From assembly GCF_016765655.2 (NCBI RefSeq), contig NZ_CP086106.1:2104501-2168500 (forward strand): a DNA stretch of 64,000 nucleotides, read 5' to 3'. Within the stretch, counting starts at the first letter, position 1; each line of letters opens with the position of its first letter. Positions 8,056 through 19,698 of this stretch are shown here, piece after piece. A model generated the notes under the pieces. The model did not search any database. It was not told the DNA's origin and saw nothing but the letters and a program-made list of their open reading frames with translations. A program made the position numbers and the translations under genes. This DNA is from Skermanella mucosa (GTDB lineage: Bacteria > Pseudomonadota > Alphaproteobacteria > Azospirillales > Azospirillaceae).

Positions 8056-9540
8056 TCAGCCGCGCCCGGCTTCACCGTTTGTCCGACCATCCAAACGTCT
8101 TATGAACTCGCGTATGATAATTTTATACAATTCATCTTTTAATCTGAGATCCTCCACGCCCGTATCAATGTTCGGATTGTCATTGATCTCGATGACGAAG
8201 ATGCCGCGATCGTTCTGCTTCAGATCAACTCCGTAGAGACCGTTACCGATCAGGCCCGCCGCTTTTACCGCGATCTCGACGACGGCCTTCGGCGCCTCGT
8301 CCACCAGCATGGTCTTGAAGGAGCCCTGTTCGAAACGGCCGTCGCTGTTGTGCTTGACGATCTGCCAATGTTTCTTCGCCATCAAGTATTGGCAGACGAA
8401 GATCGGTTGCCGGTTCAGCACGCCGACCCGCCAGTCGAACTCCGTATACATGAACTCTTGGGCCAGGATGACGTCGGACTCTTCGAACAGCGTTGCGGCG
8501 GTAGCCTCCAATTCTCCCCGGTTCTGCACCTTATAGACCCCGCGCGAGAACGAGCCGTCCGGGATCTTCAGGACGATGGGGTAGGGGATGTCCTGCTCGA
8601 TCGTCGCCACCTTCGCCTTGTCGACGATGATCGTCTTCGGCGCCGGCACCTTGTTGGCCCGAAGCAGTTCGGCCAGATAGACCTTGTTGGTGCATCGCAG
8701 GATCGAGTTGGGATCGTCGATCACCGCCATGCCCTCCTTCTCCGCCTTCTTGGCGAAGCGGTAGGTGTGGTCGTCCAGCGACGTGGTCTCGCGGATGAAC
8801 AGCGCGTCATATTCCGCGAGGCGCAGATAGTCCTTCTTCTCGACCAGCTCGATGGCGATGCCCAGCGCCTCCCCGGCCTTGATGAATTTCTGCAGAGTCT
8901 TGGCGCTGCTGGGCGGCAGCTCGTCCTTGGGATCGTGCAGCATCGCCATGGTGTAGCGGGGCGGCGCCTTCTCCGTCGGCTCGCGCCAGGTCGCCTTGGT
9001 ATAGGCGTCGAGCGAGGCGCGGAAATGGTCCTCCTGGTCGGGACGCAGGTCGTCCAGCGACAGGGGCTGGAGCGAATGGATGTGCCAGTCGTCCTTCAGG
9101 CGGATCTGGATCTTCAGCATGGGGCAGCGGAACACGTCGAAGGCGCGCCGGGTCACATCCTGGAACCGGCGGTCGTCGGCGCTGCCGAAGAAGCTGTAGA
9201 GCGTGAACGACGCCTCGGGCGGCTGGGCCATGCGCTTCAGCCGCCGGCGCAGCAGCTCCTCCAGCTCGGGCAGGGCGTAGCGGTAGATGCTCTTCTGGCT
9301 GAGGTCCAGGATGGTCTTGACCGACGGGATGATCTTCTGGGTCCGCGCCTCGGCGAGCAGCGAGCAGTAGTAGCCGGCGCCCAGGTAGCTGTAGGCCCGG
9401 CTGAGATTGACGATCTTCGGATTGCGCGTCCGGACCGCTTCGGGCCTGGCGATGTAGTCCTTGGTGGTGATGATCTCTAGGTCGGTGCGATCGAACTTGA
9501 AGGTGGAGGACCTGTCGACGATGATCAGATGGGACGACAT
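8056..9540 (-). CDS. RimK-family ATP-grasp ligase with RLAN N-terminal domain
   Basis: A 494-aa predicted ATP-dependent carboxylate-amine ligase. Residues about 1-150 match the RimK-like ATP-grasp N-terminal (RLAN) domain, and about 285-480 the ATP-grasp fold: VIDDPNSILRCTNKVYLAELL, VLKIPDGSFSRGV (the phosphate-binding loop), EFDWRVGVLN and VIEINDNPNID (Mg/ATP ligands). RimK-type enzymes add Glu or other amino acids to the C-terminus of a protein or peptide, but the substrate here is unknown. The ATG directly follows the TGA of the GNAT/C39 gene, so the two are translated together. Iyer and colleagues (2009) discussed RimK-like genes linked to GNAT/C39 proteins as peptide-modification systems. 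Similar pairs occur in other proteobacteria; no precursor peptide is visible nearby. Confidence 0.85.
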   Translation of the reverse strand: MSSHLIIVDRSSTFKFDRTDLEIITTKDYIARPEAVRTRNPKIVNLSRAYSYLGAGYYCSLLAEARTQKIIPSVKTILDLSQKSIYRYALPELEELLRRRLKRMAQPPEASFTLYSFFGSADDRRFQDVTRRAFDVFRCPMLKIQIRLKDDWHIHSLQPLSLDDLRPDQEDHFRASLDAYTKATWREPTEKAPPRYTMAMLHDPKDELPPSSAKTLQKFIKAGEALGIAIELVEKKDYLRLAEYDALFIRETTSLDDHTYRFAKKAEKEGMAVIDDPNSILRCTNKVYLAELLRANKVPAPKTIIVDKAKVATIEQDIPYPIVLKIPDGSFSRGVYKVQNRGELEATAATLFEESDVILAQEFMYTEFDWRVGVLNRQPIFVCQYLMAKKHWQIVKHNSDGRFEQGSFKTMLVDEAPKAVVEIAVKAAGLIGNGLYGVDLKQNDRGIFVIEINDNPNIDTGVEDLRLKDELYKIIIREFIRRLDGRTNGEAGRG

Positions 9541-10761
9541 TCAGTGTTGATCCTGCCGGGTTTGACCCCGGCCGGGTCCTTGCCGGCGGGGTCGTAGGAC
9601 GACCATGGCCTTGAGCTGGGCCTTGCCGTAGCGGGCCATGCGCTCGAAGTCCTTCTTGAGGATGGGCATGTTGACGCGATCCGTGTCGCTGGTGTGCTTG
9701 GCTGTCTCGACCAGGGGATCGTGGACATAGAAGAACCGTTCGTCGCATCCCGCGACAACCACCCAATGCGGAAACTTCTCGTGGTAGATCCGGTAGGAAC
9801 TGATCAGCACCACGGGGATCGCCCCCGACGCCACGAGATCGGTCAGTTCGGCGGCGCCGAAGCTCCGGTAGCTGACCGCTATGTCCGTTTCCGCGATGTC
9901 CTTCTGCATGTCCTCCTGGACGAGCCGGAGCACCTCCTTCTTTTCCTCGCTGCGCACGCTGTCCAGGAACAGCGCGCGGTCGTCGTTGAGGATCAGTTCC
10001 ACGCCGAAGCCGCGCCGCCAGGCCGACAGGGCCAGGCCGTAGGGACCGCAGCCGCCATGTCCGGACGTCATGAAGATGGTGGTGGATTCCCGCCAGATCC
10101 TAAGCTCCAGCGCCCTGTTCAGGTCGAGCGAGGGATCGAGGGCCTTCATCGCCATCATCAGGGCCGACGGGCCACAGGTGAAATCCAAAGTTTGTTCATA
10201 ATAGGGCACCCGGATGCCCCGCGGACCGGTGGCGTCGGTCAACCGCTTTTCCAGGCGCAACGCTTCCATATGGTCGGCGTAATAGTCGCGGTAGATGCCG
10301 AACTCCCGGTAACCCGCGCGGCGGTAGAGCTCGATCGCCGCCTCGTTGTCGCGCCGCACCTCCAGCCTGAGATAGACGCATTCGTGTTCCTTCGCCTCGC
10401 GCTCGGCTTCCGCCAGCAGCCTTTGGGCTACCCCTTGCCGCCGGAAATCCGGATCGACCGCGAACGAGTAGAGCCGTGCCAGCGAGGTGCCGGCGTTGAA
10501 CAGCAGGAGCACGTAACCCGCGATGCGGCCGGACATCGGCGATTCCTCGCCGCCGGCTCCGACCCCATGGGTCTCGACCAGGCAGACGGCGTTACCGCGC
10601 TTGAGGAGGTAATTGAAGTTGCGTCGGGTGAGGCGATCCGACTCGAAGGAGCGGCATTCGACCTCCAAAAGCGCCCCGATATCCGAAACGGTAGCGCGTC
10701 TGATCGTATTTGCCGCCGCACTTCGGTGGATTACCTTGGTATGCGTGATATGGTCCAGCAT
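9541..10761 (-). CDS. GNAT acetyltransferase fused to a C39-like cysteine peptidase
   Basis: A 406-aa fusion. Residues about 18-172 are a GNAT domain with the acetyl-CoA loop RRQGVAQRLL (107-116) and the usual LEVRRDNEAAIELYRRAGY block. Residues about 183-390 are a C39/papain-like domain with Gln190 and Cys196 in EQTLDFTCGPSAL, His332 in FPHWVVVAG and Asp348 in YVHDP, so the catalytic set looks intact. The gene is first in a two-gene operon; its TGA abuts the ATG of the RimK-like ligase gene. A plausible reading is that the three activities trim, acetylate and extend a peptide or protein end, but no substrate is evident. No membrane segments or ABC transporter are present, unlike bacteriocin C39 proteins. 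Confidence 0.85.
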   Translation of the reverse strand: MLDHITHTKVIHRSAAANTIRRATVSDIGALLEVECRSFESDRLTRRNFNYLLKRGNAVCLVETHGVGAGGEESPMSGRIAGYVLLLFNAGTSLARLYSFAVDPDFRRQGVAQRLLAEAEREAKEHECVYLRLEVRRDNEAAIELYRRAGYREFGIYRDYYADHMEALRLEKRLTDATGPRGIRVPYYEQTLDFTCGPSALMMAMKALDPSLDLNRALELRIWRESTTIFMTSGHGGCGPYGLALSAWRRGFGVELILNDDRALFLDSVRSEEKKEVLRLVQEDMQKDIAETDIAVSYRSFGAAELTDLVASGAIPVVLISSYRIYHEKFPHWVVVAGCDERFFYVHDPLVETAKHTSDTDRVNMPILKKDFERMARYGKAQLKAMVVLRPRRQGPGRGQTRQDQH

Positions 10762-10979
10762 CTTGCCCTACGGGATACGCGCCGGCATGGCCGGTGACGT
10801 CACATCCTACTCTCTCCACAGGTCCAGGGAAGATGCTGCGGAATGAACCGGGCGCCGAGATCCGGATAGCAATGCTTAGGAAGTCTTAACTAAAAAAGCG
10901 GTACACGGTTAATCATTCGCGTGGCACGAGGGGGCGCGCGATCCGATTCACGAAGTTTGCAGCAGAAAGTCGCGTATCC

Positions 10980-13457
<2,478 letters not shown>

Positions 13458-13473
13458 GGGACGTAGCAGCAGG

Positions 13474-13509
13474 GGCAGGGGAGGGGCTGTGGACCGCCCC
13501 TCCCCTGCC
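13474..13509 (+). terminator. Perfect 14-bp inverted repeat after glgP
   Basis: Arms at 13474-13487 and 13496-13509 pair perfectly around an 8-base loop, starting 17 bases after the stop. There is no T tract, so it is either a 3'-end stabilising hairpin or an atypical terminator. Confidence 0.5.
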
Positions 13510-13847
13510 AGCTTGCCGCAGCCGCACATATCCTCGAAATCGCCTCTGGTAATTTCCAGGAAAGGTGCTATCTACAGCCCTGTTGAGTGGCTTGGGCCCC
13601 CGACGGTCGGCATGGTGCCGTATCCGCATTTCGGCCCCTCGTGCCTTGCGGATATTGTATTGCTGGACCTTCGGACGCGACTATCGCCCGATCGCCCCGC
13701 TCCCTCATTTTCCGAAAGCAGCCGCTCGTTACGCGCGACGCCCCCCGGCCGTAAACGCCGATGGGAGCGCCGCCTTGTCTTGTCCCACGGTTTTGGCCGC
13801 AAGCCTTGGCCGCGAGGACTCACGTACCGAGGATTACGTTTTTGACT
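13510..13847. other. Intergenic region and probable long leader of the DEAD-box helicase gene
   Basis: No gene supported. The helicase start lies at the end of this stretch. A TATTGT near 13658 with TTTCGG upstream could be a promoter, giving a leader of about 180 bases, which would suit a cold-inducible RNA helicase, but the match is weak. Confidence 0.3.
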
Positions 13848-15260
13848 ATGACTTTCGCTGAACTCGACCTCCACCCGACCATTCTGCAAGCCGTTGAGGC
13901 TTCCGGCTACAACGAGCCGACTCCGATCCAGGAAAAGGCTATTCCGTTGGCGCTGGCTGGTCGGGATCTGGTCGCTTCGGCCAACACCGGAACCGGCAAG
14001 ACCGCCGCGTTCGTCCTTCCGGCCCTTCAGAAGCTGAAGACGCCGCGCCCGGCCGGCAGCTTTGGACCACGCGTCCTGGTGCTGTCGCCGACCCGCGAAC
14101 TGGCGACCCAGATCCTGGACGCCGTCCGCAAGTACTCCAAGTTCGACCGTGTCCAGACCGGCGTGATCCTGGGCGGCATGCCGTACCGCGAGCAGCTCCG
14201 CATGCTGGAGCGGCGCGTCGACCTGATCGTCGCCACCCCGGGTCGTCTGATCGACCACCTGGAGCGGGGCCGCGTCAACCTGTCGGGCCTGGAACTGCTG
14301 GTGCTGGACGAAGCAGACCGCATGCTCGACATGGGCTTCATCGAGCCGGTCGAGCAGATCGCCGCCGCCTGCCCGGTGGGCCGGCAGACCCTGATGTTCA
14401 CCGCGACCTGCGACGGTCCGATGGAGCGGCTCGCCGCCCGTCTGCTGAAGAACCCGGAGCGGATCGACATCGCGGGCCGCAACGTCAGCCACGACACCAT
14501 CGACCAGCGCCTGCTGCGGGCCGATGACCTGGGGCACAAGCACCGCCTTCTCGACCACCTCGTGTCCACGGACGCCGAGGGCAAGATGATCGTCTTCGCC
14601 GCGACCAAGCGCGATGCCGACCGCCTGGCCGAGGAGCTCTGCGCCAAGGGTCATGCCGCCGGCGCCCTTCATGGCGACATGAAGCAGCACCAGCGCAACC
14701 GCACGATCGACGACCTGCGCCGGGGCCGTATCCGCCTGCTGATCGCCACCGACGTGGCGGCCCGCGGCATCGACATCTCCGACATCACGCAGGTCATCAA
14801 CTTCGACCTGCCGAAGATCGCGGAGGATTACGTCCACCGCATCGGTCGCACCGGCCGGGCCGGCGCATCCGGCACCGCCTACTCGTTCTTCACCCGGAGC
14901 GACTGGAAGCAGGTCAAGGCGATCGAGCATTTCATCGGCAAGCCGCTGACCAACCACGTCATTCCGGGCCTGGAGCCGAGTGAGCGTCCGCGCAGCGCCA
15001 GCCCGGGCGGCTACAACAAGCGGCCCTACCGCAGCGGCGGCCAGGGTGCTCCCCAGGGGCGCGGCGGTTTCGGCGGCCAGCGTCGCCCGGAAGGCGAGCG
15101 GAGCGACCGGGGTCATGGCCACGGTGACCGGCCCCATGCCGAGCATCGCCATGCCGGCGGCGATCGTCCCCATGGCGAGCGCGGCGGCTACAATCCGGTC
15201 CGCCGTGACCGCGACCATTCCGCAGGCGGCGGCCGTCGCGGCTACTCGTCGGCCAGCTAA
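13848..15260 (+). CDS. DEAD-box ATP-dependent RNA helicase
   Basis: ATP-dependent RNA unwinding, probably in ribosome assembly or mRNA decay. The protein is 470 aa from the ATG at 13848; the open frame runs 29 codons further upstream, but homologs start with the MTFxELxL motif seen here. All core motifs are present: Q motif (YNEPTPIQ), motif I ([10 protein letters not shown]), PTRELA, TPGRLIDH, DEAD in [13 protein letters not shown], a variant motif III (FTAT instead of SAT), and HRIGRTGRAG. Residues about 375-470 form an Arg/Gly/His-rich disordered tail typical of RNA-binding helicases. A second helicase gene of this type lies at 43307. Followed 44 bases later by prfC. Confidence 0.93.
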   Translation: MTFAELDLHPTILQAVEASGYNEPTPIQEKAIPLALAGRDLVASANTGTGKTAAFVLPALQKLKTPRPAGSFGPRVLVLSPTRELATQILDAVRKYSKFDRVQTGVILGGMPYREQLRMLERRVDLIVATPGRLIDHLERGRVNLSGLELLVLDEADRMLDMGFIEPVEQIAAACPVGRQTLMFTATCDGPMERLAARLLKNPERIDIAGRNVSHDTIDQRLLRADDLGHKHRLLDHLVSTDAEGKMIVFAATKRDADRLAEELCAKGHAAGALHGDMKQHQRNRTIDDLRRGRIRLLIATDVAARGIDISDITQVINFDLPKIAEDYVHRIGRTGRAGASGTAYSFFTRSDWKQVKAIEHFIGKPLTNHVIPGLEPSERPRSASPGGYNKRPYRSGGQGAPQGRGGFGGQRRPEGERSDRGHGHGDRPHAEHRHAGGDRPHGERGGYNPVRRDRDHSAGGGRRGYSSAS

Positions 15261-15304
15261 GGCCGACGGGATCTCCGGGGTACGAAACGCCAGGGAGGCA
15301 GCTC

Positions 15305-16918
<1,614 letters not shown>

Positions 16919-16924
16919 AGCTAG

Positions 16925-16994
16925 CCACAGATACACGTAGATGGCCGCAGATAGTCATTCGTAAATATCTGTGTCCATCTGCGTTCATCTGTGG
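16925..16994. repeat. 29-bp imperfect inverted repeat (CCACAGAT family)
   Basis: Arms 16925-16953 and 16966-16994 are inverted copies with a few mismatches around a 12-base centre. Ends read CCACAGAT and ATCTGTGG. A partial copy of the right arm recurs at 17373-17399. It looks like a small dispersed palindromic element. Confidence 0.6.
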
Positions 16995-17104
16995 AAAGGA
17001 ATGATTACTGCCTTGCCCCAGGATGACCTGAGAGAGACACCGGTGGCCAGAGATGATCCACGGCAACCGAAGGATTCTTTTCCGGCAGAGCATTCACCCT
17101 GTTA

Positions 17105-17290
17105 TCGTCATGACCGGGCTTGACCCGGTCATCGCTTGCAGACTCCATCAGCGCCGCCGTGCAGAGAGATACCCGGATCAAGTCCGGGTATGACGAAAAG
17201 GGACGCCTCTGCCCATAGCTCAACCTTTTGGCCCTGACGCGACAACCGTGCAGGACAGCCGTAGATCAAGTCCGGTCATGACGAAAGGGA
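17105..17290. repeat. Cluster of REP-like palindromes (GATCAAGTCCGG family)
   Basis: At least three copies: TGACCGGG/CCCGGTCA around 17110-17130, ACCCGGA/TCCGGGT around 17171-17188, and a half copy GATCAAGTCCGGTCATGACG at 17264-17283. The last two are followed by ACGAAA(A)GGGA. The same family recurs at 26263-26347. The rest of 16995-17429 holds no supported gene. Confidence 0.7.
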
Positions 17291-17429
17291 GAGCTTCTGC
17301 CTGTAGGCAAGGCTTTTTCGCATTGAGCAATCATCTTGCCGGACAGCCGTAGAGATGGCCCGAGCCTTATCTTTGTCCATCGCCGTCATCTGTGGCAAAG
17401 CAAACTGTCAGCCAAGCCGGTACCACGGT

Positions 17430-18635
17430 TCATGCCGTCTCCAGCTCCTCGCCGACGACCGGAGCGCCGTCCTCGCCGGTGCAGATGCAGTTCTTGCCGG
17501 ACTGCTTGGCCACGTACATGCGGTGGTCGGCGATCTCCACCAGCTGGGTGGAGCTTTCCAGCGCTTCGGTGATCGCTTCGGCGATGCCGATGCTGGCGGT
17601 CTGGGGCTTGCCGTCGGGCCTCACGCCGAGACCGTCGGCGCGCAGGCGCCGGATCGCCGTCAACGCGCCCGGCGTGTCGGTGTCGGGCATGACGATCAGG
17701 AACTCCTCCCCGCCCCAGCGGATGACCAAGTCGCCCTGCCGCAGTCCCTTCAGGAGGGACTGGGCCGCGTCGCGCAGCACCCGGTCCCCCTCCTCATGGC
17801 CGAAGCGGTCGTTCACCTTCTTGAAATCGTCCAGGTCGACGAACACCAGGGACAACGGGCGCTTGTTCCGCCGGGCGTTGCCGAACTGGAGGTTCAGCAT
17901 CTCCTCCCCGATCCGCCGGGCATAGGCGCCGGTCAGCTTGTCGTGGGAGGACTGGTTGACCAGCGCCATCAGGAAATGGAGCTGGCTCATCGCCGCCAGC
18001 GTCGCGACGGAGGACAGCAGCAGCAGGAGCCACATGGCCCCGAGATAGGAGTTGAACGGGAAGATCGCCGAGCCATAGACACCGGCGGTCAGGTGGGCCA
18101 GCAGCAACGGCGTCGCGAAGATGATCCCTTCCACCGCCGTGATGGGGAAGACGCTGAGGCCGGCGCACATCACGAAGGGCAGGAAGGCATAGCCGGCCGC
18201 TATGGCGGCCGCGGGGCTGTCCGGGTCGAACTGGTTGACCATCGGATGCGACGCGATGAAGAAGAGCGTCGGCACCGACAGGAGCCATGCCAGCGCCGCC
18301 CAGGCCTGCTTCATCCCCTCGCCGCCGCGGTAGTAAAGCGCCAGCGCGCCGAAGGCTATGCTGGCGCCGATCCTCAGCGCCGCGAGATAGCCCCATTCCG
18401 GCCAGGCGAACAGGTACATGTCTATGGCGATCCAGAGCGGCGTCAGGATCGAGAAGACACCGGCGACGATCCGGGCCCGGGAAACGATGAGCGCGGCGCG
18501 GCGCCGCTGTATCACGGGCGAGTGTCCCCTGGGCTGTATCAGATCATGGACCTGGGCCAGGGAAAGGTCACCATCGATATTCGCCAACGTTTTGTCGGCT
18601 ATACGGATCAATATATTTGTAAGTGTTTGTTTCAC
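17430..18635 (-). CDS. Membrane-bound diguanylate cyclase (GGDEF)
   Basis: Synthesises cyclic di-GMP. The 401-aa protein has a short N-terminal cytoplasmic stretch, about six hydrophobic helices between residues 45 and 220 acting as a membrane sensor of unrecognised family, and a GGDEF domain at about 235-395. The active-site motif is GGEEF, preceded by five residues and RQGD, the RxxD inhibitory site, so product feedback inhibition is expected. DKLTGAYARR and FVDLDDFKKVND are the usual GGDEF signatures. Start is a GTG at 18635 with AAGG just upstream. The gene stands alone between repeat-rich DNA and the transglutaminase operon, which ends 70 bases away on the same strand but is not clearly linked. 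Confidence 0.88.
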   Translation of the reverse strand: MKQTLTNILIRIADKTLANIDGDLSLAQVHDLIQPRGHSPVIQRRRAALIVSRARIVAGVFSILTPLWIAIDMYLFAWPEWGYLAALRIGASIAFGALALYYRGGEGMKQAWAALAWLLSVPTLFFIASHPMVNQFDPDSPAAAIAAGYAFLPFVMCAGLSVFPITAVEGIIFATPLLLAHLTAGVYGSAIFPFNSYLGAMWLLLLLSSVATLAAMSQLHFLMALVNQSSHDKLTGAYARRIGEEMLNLQFGNARRNKRPLSLVFVDLDDFKKVNDRFGHEEGDRVLRDAAQSLLKGLRQGDLVIRWGGEEFLIVMPDTDTPGALTAIRRLRADGLGVRPDGKPQTASIGIAEAITEALESSTQLVEIADHRMYVAKQSGKNCICTGEDGAPVVGEELETA

Positions 18636-18705
18636 GCCTTTTCCCGCAAGGCTTTAATGTAATTCGCGGGAATATACTAAAATAAATCCTACATTGGTAG
18701 GGTTT

Positions 18706-19698
18706 TCAATCCAGAAGCGGCTCCACGTCCACCTGGACGCTCAAAGTGTGTCCCCATCCGCCCAGGATCACACCCCTCACGGGACTGACGTCGTCATAGT
18801 CGCGGCCCCAGGCGAGCGTGATGTAGTCGGCATCGACCGGCTTGTCGTTGGTCGGGTCCAGGTCGATCCAGCCGGCCTCCGTCCCGCACCAGACCGAGAA
18901 CCAGGCGTGCGACATGTCGGCACCGACCAGCCGGGGGCGCCCCGGCGGCGGATGGGTGCGCAGATAGCCGCTGACATAGCGGGCCGGAAGACCGATCGAC
19001 CGGAGGCAGCCGACCCCGAGATGGGCGAAGTCCTGGCAGACGCCGCGCCGGTGCGCGAGCACGTCCGCCAGCGGCGTCGCCACCGTCGTCGCGGTCGAAT
19101 CGAAGGTGAAATCCTCGTGGATGCGATGCATCAGGTCGAGCACGGCCTCGACCGCGGGCCGGCCCGGCGGGAACGACGGTTCCGCGTAGGCGGCCAGATC
19201 GGGCGACGCCTTCACCATCACGCTGTCGAACAGGAACTCGTTGGCCTCTATCGCATCGCAAGCGCGCGGCGCCCGGGCCGTTTCCCTGACCTCTTCCCAC
19301 GCGGGGGCGGAGTCGGCATCGAGCGGCCCGGGCGGCGTGACTTCCAGCTCGACGACCGACTCGATCGTCAGCGACCGGTGCGGCTCCTGGACCGCGAAAT
19401 ACTCCGCCGGGTTGCCGAAATAGTCCAGCCAGGCCTCCCGCACGGCGGGCTCGGGCGTGATCGTCAGGGTGGCCGACGAGCAGGCCTGCCGCGGGTTGTC
19501 CCGCGGGCCGAGATGGACGACGTGCTGGGAGACCGAGACTCCGTCGCCGTACTCGTAACTGGTCGTGTGCCGGGTGCGGTAGCGCACCGGCCGGGTCGCG
19601 TTGTCCTCGCGAGCGTCGGCGTCTTCCGGCGCGGCGGCAGGGCCAAGCGCGGCGGCGGTATCAGGCGGGGCGGGAGAAGGCATGGCTGAAATAGGCAT
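18706..19698 (-). CDS. Transglutaminase-like protein of the ATP-grasp/alpha-E operon
   Basis: A 330-aa transglutaminase-fold protein with a Bact_transglu_N domain at about 38-120 and a catalytic core at about 160-300. The Cys-His-Asp triad is visible as Cys221 in RRGVCQDFAH, His264 in SHAWFSVW and Asp281 in WIDLDPTND. The reaction (peptidase, amidase or crosslinking) is not known. Last gene of a three-gene operon; its ATG at 19698 overlaps the end of the ATP-grasp/alpha-E gene by 38 bases, and a second ATG at 19683 would still overlap. No signal peptide. The operon type was described by Iyer and colleagues (2009) as a predicted peptide-synthesis or protein-modification system. Confidence 0.88.
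   Translation of the reverse strand: MPISAMPSPAPPDTAAALGPAAAPEDADAREDNATRPVRYRTRHTTSYEYGDGVSVSQHVVHLGPRDNPRQACSSATLTITPEPAVREAWLDYFGNPAEYFAVQEPHRSLTIESVVELEVTPPGPLDADSAPAWEEVRETARAPRACDAIEANEFLFDSVMVKASPDLAAYAEPSFPPGRPAVEAVLDLMHRIHEDFTFDSTATTVATPLADVLAHRRGVCQDFAHLGVGCLRSIGLPARYVSGYLRTHPPPGRPRLVGADMSHAWFSVWCGTEAGWIDLDPTNDKPVDADYITLAWGRDYDDVSPVRGVILGGWGHTLSVQVDVEPLLD

Noticed and set aside
17105-17430. CRISPR-like spacing of repeats
   Set aside because: Copies differ in sequence, are palindromic and irregularly spaced; there are no uniform spacers or cas genes.
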